Part shown: piece after piece, positions 19,776 through 31,700 of the stretch
Position numbering within the stretch: position 1 is the stretch's first letter
Layout: the number at the start of each line of letters is the position of its first letter
Made by a program: the position numbers and the translations under genes
NCBI GenBank assembly: GCA_965644315.1
Contig: CBFFRQ010000019.1
Location: forward strand, 418,057-482,056
Length of the DNA stretch: 64,000 nucleotides
Origin: Caecitellus pseudoparvulus
Taxonomy: Eukaryota; Bigyra: Bicosoecida
Direction: 5' to 3'
Notes under the pieces: generated by a model
Database searches by the model: none
The model's input: the letters and a program-made list of their open reading frames with translations, nothing else
What the model was told of the DNA's origin: nothing

Positions 19776-22700
19776 ATGCAGAATTTTTACACAAGAATGC
19801 ACCTGGACATGGTCTTGGAAGGCTGTCCGCTGGCGCTTGGCACTACGTGCGAAGGGACCCAGGGTGCAAAACAACACACCCGTCGCTGCGACACTCATCT
19901 CGGCAAGGCGACGGTCTCAGGCCCCAGCACTTCAGGTGAGGCGACGTCAGCGGCCTGGCCTACGTATTTGCATGTCTGGCACTTCGCCCCCGCCGCGTTT
20001 CCTGTGCAGAGGGGCTGCCGCGGCTGCAGCGTTTCGCGCAGTGCCTTCCGTTGCAAGCGGCTTGGCAGGGACTGCCATGGCGGCTCCAACTCACTCCACG
20101 GCCGATAGAAGTGCGTAGTTCTGCTCGACAGATGTAGTGTGATTCGAGCAGTGTCCATTTTTCCGCTGTGGTGTGTGCTGCACGTGCTTCACGGGCCGCC
20201 TGCTGCTGCTCCTTGCGCAGGCAGCGGCGGTGTGGCGTTGAGCGACAGCGGCAGTGCCGCCTCGCCCACAGGCCACACACGGCCCGCCAGCGACGACCAA
20301 CACGGCATGTCCCTTTCAGATGGCCTGGGCACGTCCCACACGCTCGGCACGCCGCTGGAGCTGTCTGCGTCCACGGCAGGTGACGGTGCGGAGAGTGCCC
20401 AGCGTGGCAACGGACGAAACGCCGCAGGCACGCCCAGAGCTGACAGCGCCGCCGCCGCCGCAGCATCCGGCGGCATTCCCTCCAACCCGGCCAGTCCTTT
20501 GGCAGGGGCGGTGGCACAGGGGGGACCCGGTGACCCCCACCGCTCCTTCACAGACCACATGCTCCCTGTGTCCCTGGCGTCGGGTGGCACGCACGACAGC
20601 GAGGAGGGGGCGGGGGTGGACTCCCCCACCAGCGCATCCCCGAAACGCAGCAAGGAGGAAAAGAAGGCCCGCAAGGCCGCGAAGAAGGAAAAGAAACGCA
20701 GCAAGGCCCTGGCGCAGCTGGACACGGGGGAAGGCGGTGCAGATGGCAGCCCCCGCAGCGGCAAGACGCCGAAACGCAGCAAGGAAGAGAAGAGGGCCCG
20801 GAAGGCCGCGAAGAAGCAGAAGAAACGCCTGAAAGCCTTGCTGGTGGCGTCCAAGGCCGCCCTCAGTATGCGGGAGGTGCTGGACTCAGAGGGCGCGGCC
20901 TCCACCGTCAGCGTCTCCAGCAGCGGGGGCAGCGAGGGGGGTGCGGAATTTGACCCCTTTGCCCTGCAGGCCAAGTCGCCCAGTGCCGCCCGGGCGAAGG
21001 AGCGCGCCCGTGAGAGGGCCTTGGCCGCTGCCCGCCGGGGTCGCGCGAGCTTCGTAGGCAGCCCTGTCGCGCTGCGACCTGGATCTGCGCCCGCTGAGCG
21101 GGGTGGAGATGGTGGCGGTGCGGTGCATGCGGCAGCCCGCGGTCGCCCCGCCTCCGCCCGACAGGGTGGGGAGGCTGATGTGGGCAGCAGCTCGGAGGAG
21201 GAGGGGGGTGGAGGTATTTTCGTGCGGCAACGGGTGGCCACGGACGGCTCTGCGTCGCAGCGGTCGCACTTTTTGATGGACGAGGGGGAGCGGGGCGGGG
21301 GGGTGGAGACGCCCGCCATTGACGCGCCGGCACCCCGCATCCGCATCCCCCCCTCCCCTGCCAGTGAGGGGGGGGGCATCCTGGACCTGGGGGGGGTCTC
21401 GGGCACCGGCACGGGCACGACGCCCGAGGTCGCACCGCGGGTCGCACTGGACGACGCGGGGCGCCCGCTGCACGTGTCCACCGGACCGGACACCGCCGAC
21501 GGCGGCGATCCTGACGTGTACACGCGGGGCGGCATCCACACAGACGAGCGCCTGCTTGGCGTTGACTCGTCCCCCAAGTTGGTGCGGCATGTGTCAGCGC
21601 CAGCGGGGGGTGGGCCCACGCACGCCGACGAGGAAGGGGCGCTGGCCGGGGGCGTGTCGCCGAAACGCATGGAGTCGGTGCCTGACTCATCGTGGGGCAG
21701 TGCAGGCGTGACGGCGGGGAACAGCTCCATCCCGGGCTACGAAGTGTCGGGGTCGGTGACGCTGGAGGTGGACCACGCCGAGGGTGTGTTCGGGCAACGC
21801 AGCACGCCCGGCCACGAAAAGTGCTACCTGGTCGCACGCGCTGGCGCCTTCAGCGTGGACAGCACTGTGGCGCGGGCGGGTGCCGCTCGCGTCCGGTGGC
21901 AGGAGGACCTGCACCTGGAGGTGGAGGGCGTTTCTCTGCAGGAGTCACTGTGTGTGGCGCTCATGCAGCGCAGCATGGCGGGGGAGCCCGTGCAACTGGG
22001 CGTGGCCAGTCTTGGCCCACTCCCCCCTGACACGTCACGTGAGGTGCCGCTGGCTGACATCCCCATCACCGCCACATCACCCGCCTGCCATGGCGGCACC
22101 CTCCGCATGGCCCTGCGGTGGCTGCCCACTGCTGTGCGACTGCAACGGTTGCAAGAGGCGGCGGCGGCGAAACAGGCGGCAGCCGACGAAGCCGCGGCAC
22201 GATCTCGCGTCGCGCAGCGGTTGCAAGCGCAGTACCGCGGGTGGCAGGGTCGCAGTGCTGCCATGCGACGCCGCGAGCAGGTCGCAGCCGCCGAGAAGGC
22301 GCGGGACCAGGACGCTGCGCTGCGCATTCAAGCCGCCGCCCGAGGTCGCCAGGGTCGGCAGGTCGCGGCAGCTCGTCGCGAGGAGGTCGCACAAGCACAC
22401 GCTCGCCAGCGGGAAGTCGCAGCTGTGCGACTGCAGGCGGCGGAGCGCGGCCGTGCGACGCGAGCACGCGTGCACGCACAGCGGGTCGCAGAGGCCGACG
22501 CGGCGGTGAAACTGCAAGCACTGGCCCGGGGTCGGACAGGCCGCCGTGCTGCCACATCGCGTCGACGGGAGGTGCAAGCTGCCTCGCAGCACGCCGCACG
22601 CCTCGCCCTCATCGACAAGTTGGAGGCAGAGGCGGCAGCAGCGGAGGCGGCTGGGGGTGCAAATTCCGCACCCGGCCCCCGCGGCCTGCTCGTGACGCCC

Positions 22701-25700
22701 GACTCGCCCCGGCGGCGCCCTGGCTCGGCCCAGCGCCAGGTGCGTTTCGACGGCGACGGGGAGGAGCGTGGTCGCAGCAGCAGTGACTCGAGCGACGCGA
22801 CCTCCAGCAGTGGTCGGTCGCAGCAGCAACGCAGCACAGTCGCTGCGGGTGGCGAAGTCGGCGGCACCGCACGTCACACGTCCACCCCTGTGCCCCTGGA
22901 TGACGGGTACTCAGACGCAGATGTGTCACGGGGATTGAAGTTCATGCAGCTGTACGGGGGGGATGCGGCGGCGCGGAAACGGCGGGAAACCGCGGGTGCA
23001 TCCGCGCCCTCCCCCGGGGTCCTGGCCCGCTTCGACGGCCAGGGGCACAGTGACTCGGAAGAGGGCGGGGAGGAGGGGGGCGGGTCGCCCCCCCGCTGCA
23101 ACGCAGCAGACACCCCCCGCACGTCGCGGCCCTTCTCCCCCGTCGTCAGTCCGCGCAACGCGGGCATGGTGCGGCGGCGACAGGGCGCTTTCCCCGTGGG
23201 AGTCGACGGGGGCGATGCGGTTGAGGAGGATGAGGGGGTGGGTCGTCTGGATGTGGCGGCTCTGCGGGAGCGCGTGTCAGGGGCGGCCCACGACCCCGTG
23301 CGCAGCCTGGTGCGGGGTGCGGAAAAAGAAGAGTCAGCGGCGCGGCTGGCGAAGGAGGTTGCGGCACAGCACGCGGCGGGCGGCGTGGGTGGGCCCACCG
23401 TCCCGCCTGCCCCGCCTCGTCCCCGCCCCCCTGACGTACGGTTCCTGCGCGCCAACTCCACCCCCGTGCGACCCTCGCACCGCCCCGGACCGCCCAGTCG
23501 CACGAACACGCCCCCCTCGGCGTGCGACCGCCCCCCCAGCCCCGACCCCCCCCCGCGCCGTGCCCTAACCAGTGCCAGCCCCCATGGCTCCAGCAGCAGC
23601 TTGGCACTGCCGTCTCACCGGGGGCGGCGGAATCGACGTGCCAGTGCCGCGAATATCACCTCGGCGCTGTTCTCAGGGGGCCTCGTCGCGGGGGCGGCGT
23701 CTGACTTCGCGGAACAGCGCTCCAAGGCGGAGCCGGAACAAGCTGTGGAGGGGGGCGGGTCTCTGACCCGTTCCGACTCGTCGGCCAGTGTCGCGTCGCA
23801 GGTGGACGCTGGGCTGCGACGGGCAGGGGTGGAGAGCGAGTGGGAGGTCGCAGATGCGACCCCCTCAGGTCGCAAGGCGAGCCTGGCCAAGATGGCGTCT
23901 CAACGGCGCTCCATGGCCACGTCAGGCCGAGGGGAGGCGTTGCTGGGTCCGCGGGAGAGCGGCAGGTCGCGCGTCGCGAGTGCGACCCGCTCGCCCCCCG
24001 CCGCGACCTCTGAGGCCGCCCTGGAGGCGTTTCTGCACACGCGGGAGCTGGATGCGGCCGAGTCCACCCGCGAAGCCAGCAGTGTATCCGAGGCACGCTT
24101 GCTGACGCCCGACCGACACGGGTCGACGGTGGAGCCAGATGCGCTGATCGCAAGTGCGACGCCGGGCAGTCCCGGCGACGTCTTGCGACGCCTGGGCCTG
24201 CGACCGCTGCGGTCGACCTCGGCCGCACACCCCCTGGGCACCGGCCGGGGGGGGGACACGCCAGACAGCGACGGGGTCTCGGCACGCAGTGTGTCAGAGG
24301 CCAGTGGCGGCGGGCAGCCCATGCCGTTCGTGCGGCTGGCGAGGGGCGAGGAGGGGGGGTCGCGACCCCCCTCCCCCACCGGCAGTGTCGCATCCAACGC
24401 CTCCAGTGTCGAGCAGCTGCACCGCGCTGACGGACTGCACGCGCTGGCAGACGTCATGCCGGGGGGCGGGGAGGACATTGCGGAATTTGACGAGCTGGTC
24501 GCAGCCGCCGACGACGATGCCGACGACATGCCCCGCCGCGTCAGCGTCGCCACCACCGCCATCGCCGTCCCCTCCTCCCAACTGCGGAAACGCATCCTGA
24601 GATCGGAGGCCCACCGAGTGCCTGGATCCTCCCCCCGGCACGGAGTGGGGCGGGGTCGCATCGGGTCGCACGACAGCGGCGGGGCGGAGGAGGTGGGCGC
24701 AGGGGCGGCGCCTGAGCGGCAGGGCAGCGCCACAAGTTCCGCATCTGGGGGCGGCGCCAGTGCCCACTCGCGGCACAGCAGCATGGACTCTGCCATCGGT
24801 TTCTTGGATGATGCGTTGCCTGCGACGGACGCGCTGGACCTGCGACTGGCGAGCACCCTGCGACCTGGCGAGGAGGGTGCGACCATCGACGAAGACGCAC
24901 TCCTGCGACCGCCCCCTGAGCTGACGTCCCTGAACCGCAATGCGCCCATCGCCGCGGGTGACCTGACGCAGGTGCTGCACGAGTCAGCCCGGGTGCAGAA
25001 AGAACAGAACACGACGCACAGGGGTGTAGGCGTGACGGTGTCGCGGTCGTGGATGCAGATCGTGGAGGGCGGCTCGGCCGACATGTACCAGATCTGCCTG
25101 GACACGCGGCCGCGGGCGCCGGTTACAATTTCCGCATTTTGCGGCCCCGGTAAGCACGTGCACATCGCCCCCACCACCCTGGTGTTCTCGCCCCGCAACT
25201 GGTTCATCCCGCAAATTCTCCGCGTGTCCGCTCTGGACGACCTGACCTCCACGGGCGTTTCTCGGGGCATTGTCCTGCACCAGTGCGCCAGTACTGACAC
25301 GCGCTACGGGCCGTCGTGCGTTGTTCCGCCTGTGAAAGTGTTCGTCATTGACTCCGACGAGGGCTTTCTGTTCGCCTGTGGCGACGCCGCGTACAACAAG
25401 CTCGCACTTGCGACGGGCTTCCTGTCGCACGTGGAGGGGGTGGGGGGGGCCGTTTCAACGGCGGCGAGCGGGGGGCCCGCCGCGAACACCAAGCGGAACA
25501 CCAAGCACCTCCTTACCAGCGGGGAGGATGGCCTGGTGCATGCGGGTCCAGCGGGGCCGCATCCCACACTTGCCGCCAGTGGCGCCATCACGTCTGACGC
25601 CGCCGCCGCTGGGGGCGGCGGTGGCGCCACCACGCCCCACACCCTGGCCCAACTGACTCACACAGACCCCGGTGTCCGCATCGTCGCTGCGGCAGCCGCT

Positions 25701-28700
25701 GCGGCAGTGGGGGCGGTGTCTGGGCAAGCCCCCACCACGGTGCTGTCGGCGGCATCCGCGAGAAATTTCGCGAAGCAGAGCAGCGCGCTGGGGGACACGT
25801 CGGGGGACGCTGCGGCGGCGCGCCTGGCGGCTCTGGAGCGCGCTGGCATCGCCCCCAGCACCCTGCAAGACCCCTACCACAACCCCTTCGACCGGCGTTT
25901 CGCGCCGTTGCTGGCGGGGGTGCTGTCGCAGTTCAACACGCCACGTGTCGTGACGCTGCTGCCGACGGCGGAGCGACTGGGCAGCGTGTTGGAGGTGATC
26001 GCGCAGCGGGTGGGCGTGGCGGCGAATCGGGCATTTGCATTTCTCCGCAGTCGAGGACAGGTGATGCTTGAGGATGAGGAGGATGGGCCCACCTCCCGCT
26101 TCGGGCGGCGTGACTCGCGCATCGCCTTGGGGTCGCGGGAAGCGACAGAGGAAGGCATGGGCGTTTCTGCCCAGCGACGGCGCCTGCTGGGGGTGGTGGA
26201 TGTCACGACAGAGGCGTTCGTGTGGTCGCCTGACCCCGCAGTACGCCTAGCGGTCGCACTTGGTCGCAAGGTCGACGCGGTGAAGTTAGCGCGGCGGGAG
26301 CGCGCCTTTGTCCCTGGCAGCTCACAGGGGGCGGCGGCGACGGCGGTGGCGGCGGAACACGGCGGCGGGGCGGCGGGGCACGCGGCTGTTCCGGGTTCGT
26401 TCTGGCGCCAGCCCACCTCCACCCGTCTGCTGCACCTGCGCATGGAGTATAGGGGGGGGGGCTTCATGCGCCAAGTGCCGGTGTACGTGTGCGCTGAGAC
26501 ACTGCAGGCGCCACAGCAAGCCATGGCAACCCTGACGGGGCGAGGGGGGGGGGGGACCCGAGGGGGGGACCCAGGGGGGGGCATGCAACCCCCCACCCCC
26601 CTCCTCCTGGAGACCCAGGCATCGGCGGGGACACCCCACCCGGACGGGGTGGCCGTGTCGCAGCGACCCTCGGCGGGGGCACCCCCCCCCTCCACGCGGG
26701 GGAAGGGGGGTGGCAGTGCGTGGAGTGGGGCCAGTCCCCCCTCCACGAGCCATGGAGGGCAGCAATACTTGCGCGTGACGTACCCAGGCCAGGAGCTCGC
26801 CCTGTACCGCCTCATGAACGCAGCAGCCAACGGGACGTTGACTCTGGGGTCAGGCGCACCCACGCACCGCCCCGCGACACGCAGCCTGTCGCCGCGACCC
26901 GGCGCACCCGGAACACGGGGCTCCCTCATCCATGCCGAGGAAGAACATTCGCAGCACCTGCAGAGCCCGCTGTTGAGCAGCCCTCACCGCGAAACGGGCG
27001 GCGGCCGTGGCGGGCGCCTGGCGGACTCGCCGGGGGGCCTGGGGGGCCTCGCCTCGCGATCTGGAGTCGCGGCCACAGCCGTGCGCATGGAAGACACCAC
27101 CGACCTCGGCGCAGGTGCACTGGCCCAGACGGAGCGCGTGTGGCAGGGGTTGTGGGATGCGCTGTGGGTGCCGCGTGCGGATGCGGCGGCGGTGGTGGCC
27201 GCGGCTGCGGAAATTGTGGCCGCTGCAGTCATGCCTGGTGGCATGGCCACCGCGCAGAACAGAGCCCAAGCCGCCCACTCCAAGTTGCAAGCGACGCCCG
27301 GCATGTCCCCACCCCCCCGCCGCCGGCCAGAGCGGGGTGCGGAACTTGCGGAATTTGCAGGCATCCCCCTGCCGCCCTCCTCCGCCATGGCGGGCGAACC
27401 GCGTGTTCCGGTTCGGCGGTACGTGTTCCCACAGGGGTGGGTCACGGAACACGTGCCCCTGCGTGCTGCACGACGTGTTCTGCCTGGGCTCAAGTTCCCC
27501 CTGCACCCGTCAGTGGGCGGCGGCGGCGGCGGCGGCGGCGGGGGGCACTGCGTTGACCCGCTCCTGGATCTGCCGGATGCGGACGCCAAGCTGGCAGCGG
27601 GGGCGCTGTCGCCGCGGGGAGGGGAGCCCGGAACACCCAGCGGGGCGGAGGGGGTCGATTCGGAGGCGGGGCTGCCCCCCGCCACGCGTGCTGCGTTGCA
27701 GGACGCGGGCGAGGCCCTGGAGTCACACTGCGCGGCGGGCGCCGCTGACGTCGTGCGGCACTTCGGGTTGACTCGCCTGGTGTCGCGGCGACCAGGCATG
27801 TTCATCCCCCCACCGTACGAGGAGGCCCTTGCGGCTCGCCTTGTAGAGGAGGAGGAGGGGTCTGCGGGGGGAGCAGGGTCGCCGCCGCCACGCATGGCGG
27901 GGGACGCCGGCACGACCTCAAGTCGTGTCCGCCGCCCCTCCCCCGGCCGCCTCGGCGCCCTCCCTGACGGCACCACCCCTGGCTTCAGCGCACGGCAGAG
28001 CCTGAACGGGGGCCGTATCCGGCTACGGCCGCCGGCGCTGCTGCCGACGCTGCTGGCGTACGTGCGGAATTTGCACACCTACCGCGTGTTCGCTGCTGCG
28101 GTGGGCCCATACGCGTCCCTGCCGAGAAGCGGGGGGGCGGGAGGTGGGCCCATCCCCCGCTCGCCACCTGCGCTTGCGGCGGTGCCAGAGGGGGGCGAAG
28201 GGGGGGGGGTGCCCGTGCCCCCCCTTCGGCTAGGGGGTGTGGCGGGGGGTCCGTCTCACGACCACACCTCCGCCATGGCCACTCACATGGACTCCCCCTC
28301 AGGCCTGTTCAGCAACCGCCCTGCGTTGCTGTCCGCAGATCGCCTGCGGGTGCGGGCGGCACATGCGGACCCCGCCGCCGCAGCGGGGCAGCGGCTGGGG
28401 CGACGATCTGTCATCGGGCATCCGGGGGGGCTGCTCCCCGTGGAGGGGCGGGGCGGGGAGGACGCGCACATCACGCGCACATCACGCGGGGGTGACTCCC
28501 CGCCCCAACCCAGCGCCGCCGTCGCGGGCGGTTTGCGGTGGGGGCCCCCCAGTCCCCTGCGACAGGGGGGGCGGGGTCCAGATCACCCGGAACACAGCCC
28601 CTTCGCCTTGCCGGAACAAGTCCGCCCCGACGGCGGGGCCCTGGGCCCCCTCCTCTCCAGCACGCCAGCGGACGACGCCGCCGTGTCCCTGCTCGTGTCA

Positions 28701-31700
28701 CCCCGCTCCAAGCCGCGCCGCGACCCGTCCGACCTCGTGAACTTCGATTTCCGCACCATGCAGGGCACGGCCCGGGCGGTGCACGCGAGGGGGGGCGGTG
28801 GCGGGGGCGGGGCGGGTGCGGAATTTGAAGTCCGGCGGCGGAAATTGGCGTCGGACATCCTGGCGCCCTCCGCCTCCGCTGGCAGCCTGGGCAGCCTGGT
28901 GTCGCACGGGGGCAGCGTTTCTTCAGATGCCTCCCCCGTGCCGTCGGGCGATGAGGGCGACGTGGATGGCACGAGTGACGAGGAGGGGCTGCAACGCGGT
29001 CCGTGGAGCAACGCCGCTCTCGTGCCTGTCATGCGGGTGCGCCCAGTCAGCGGGGGGAGGGGGGGGCGCCGTGGCAGCATGCCGGGGGGGGGGTCGGGTC
29101 GTGCGTTGTCACCGCGCTCCGCCCACGGCAAGCGCACGTCCATGGTGGCGGGGGGTCGCGGCGTCGGTCGCAGCGACGTGCTGGCGCGACTGTCCTCCAG
29201 CCAGCGCCTGGCCCGGAACACGGCGGCGGAACGCTGGGCGGCGCAGGGGCAGTTGAAACGCAGCGTGATGACGGGGCAGGGCGCCGACGCGACTGTGGAA
29301 GCGTGGCTACAGCGGGGGGAACTGCTGCCGCCCAGCGACGGCGGCAACAGCGACCACGCGCCGCAGGTGGTCGCAGAGGCGGGCACGACCGCGACGCGGT
29401 ATGCCCGTGAAGAGATGCACTTGGCAGTGCCCAAGGCGGAACGTGTTCGCGCTCGTCGCCTGCTGCACCCAGAAACGTCCGTGGAGGCGGCGGCCATTGA
29501 GGCACAGCGGCGGGCACTGGACGTCGCGGGGTCGGGTCGCGGCGTGCACATCGGCGCCAGCGACGTGCTGCCCCAGGGGTCGACCGTCCAGCACCCGCGC
29601 GACCGGGGGCACCCCGACGAGGTCGCGGCTGCGACCGCTGCGGCCCACCGCCACCGTGCCATGCGCTTGGGCCTGAACGTCGCACGTGAGGGGGGGCACA
29701 TGGCCCTGCTGTCGACCCGGGAAGCGACCTCTGGTAGCATCGCGACGCCCAAGCCTGGGCAGAGTCTGAAGGAGTGGTGGCGAGAGGGGGAGGGTGTGGA
29801 GGGGGGCGCGACCGTGCCACTGCCGCCGCGCGATGCGCAGGGAGGTGTGCCGCGGGCGGCGCCGTCGCGGGGAGGTCGGCACGTGCGACCTGCCTCTGCG
29901 ACCGCGCGCTTGCAGGCCCAGGCCGACGCCGAAGCCGCCACCTCCGCAGCCCTCTCCCACCGCGTCCGCCGCGTGCGATCTGTGCTCGGAGCGTACATCG
30001 CGGGCGACGTCATCGTGCGGCGGGAGGGGGGGCAGCGTGTCACGCGGTCCAAGCAGCAGGGGTTCATGTGGGCGACGGGGCGTCCGGGCAAATTCCGCAT
30101 CAAGCTGGCCAGCGGCGGCGACGTCGTCGCAGGGTACGGCGTGGCGAAACAGACCCTCATCCAAGACTCCGACTACGCTCATGCTCTGGCACAGGGGGGA
30201 GGGGGGGGGTCCGCCCGCCGCATGCCCCCCTCCTGCCGGGAAGCTGGGTCCATGAGCCCCATCCGGAAACGCAGCAGTGCGGGGGGGGGGCGTCGCCCTG
30301 CGTCGGCGGGGTCCCCCCGACCGGTGTGGCGACCCACTGCCGGGCGGGGGGGCGACAATGCGACCTACAGCGGTGGTCGCACGCTGCCCCCTGGCCTGGG
30401 GGGTCCAGGGGGGGGTCTTGAGGACGTTGCCGCCGCCGATGCACTGCGGCTGAGCAGCCCACAGGGGAGGGCGGGGAGTCGCACCGCGACCAGCCCCGAC
30501 CGCGCCTCGTCGCCCCCCCCCCCTGCGGGCCACGAGGCTGCGACCGCACCCCCCTCCACAGCACAGGCGCTGGTGGTGCCACCGGAAGTGGCTGCGTTAC
30601 GCCGGCGTTGGGCGTTTATGGCCACTTCCCGCGTCGCTCGTTGGAGCGCGGGGCAGGGCGCCAGTGACTCATCGCACGCGGTCGCCAGCACTGTGGCTGC
30701 GCTGCGAGCAGGGGGCGCTGGCACCGGCCGTGTTCCGAGTGTAGCCGGAACATCCCTGTCGGAAGGCGGCACGCTGGACCCGGAACAGGCCCCGCTGTCC
30801 CTCGCGGAGGCTGCGGAAATTGCACAGTACCGCCTGCAGATGAGCGACGCAGAGGCCCTGGCTGCTGCGTTGCGCACTGTGCGGGCCAGGGGCGTGAGTG
30901 ACCCAGTGCTGGCGCGACTCATGGCAGCGCTGTCCTTGGAGGGTGGGGACATCTCCGAGACATCAGTGTCGCTTCAGCTGCAAATCAGGGCTCGCAGACG
31001 ACAGCTGGCGGCGGCCGAGGGGGGGGGGGTTGGCGCCGTGCCGGTGTCCAGCACAGCGGTCTCCAAGGCCCCCCCCCGCCACCGCCCGGCAGGGGTGGAC
31101 GCATCGGGGGCCATCGCGAGAGCCCCCCTGCAGCAGCCCCAGCAGCGTCTGGCAGCGCGAACACGCCTCGCATCGGCCATTCTGTTCGGCAGTGCGGGGT
31201 CAGGGGCGTCTCAGGCTCTGGTAGCGGCTGAGGCTGCGCGGGTGGTAGGGGCCTCCGCGACTGGATCGGGGGTGCTGGAGCCGGAGGGGGGAGCTCGGAA
31301 CACGGAACACGTGGACGCCTCGTCGGCGCTGGCTGCGTGGGAGATGCAGGAGGGGTATGGGGGCGGGGGGGGTGGGCCCACCGCTGCGGACATTCCGACG
31401 GGACCCCGTTCCCTGTCAGGGGGGTCAGGGGGGGGTGTCGAGCCCTTCCCCCGCCCCGCCCCCACGGGGTCCAGCCACACCCGCTCTGCTCGTCGGGATG
31501 CCGCCGCCCAACGCAAGGCCAAAGCCCTGGCAGTGGTGGACACGTACGACGCCATGGGGCTGGGGCCGCGGGACATGATGGCGGTTTCTTGGCGCATGCG
31601 ACACGCCGCCGCCGCCGCCGCCGCCGCATCGCGCAGAGCCGCAGGTGCGAAGAAGTGGGATGAAAGGGGGGGGGAGGAGGGGGGGGGCTCGGACGGCGAC

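Noticed and set aside
20139-20220. Open frame start (GTG) upstream of the giant exon
   Set aside because: No ATG. A spliced start at 19776-19935 with a GTGAGG donor joins in phase to the CGCAG acceptor at 20220, so this stretch is better read as intron.
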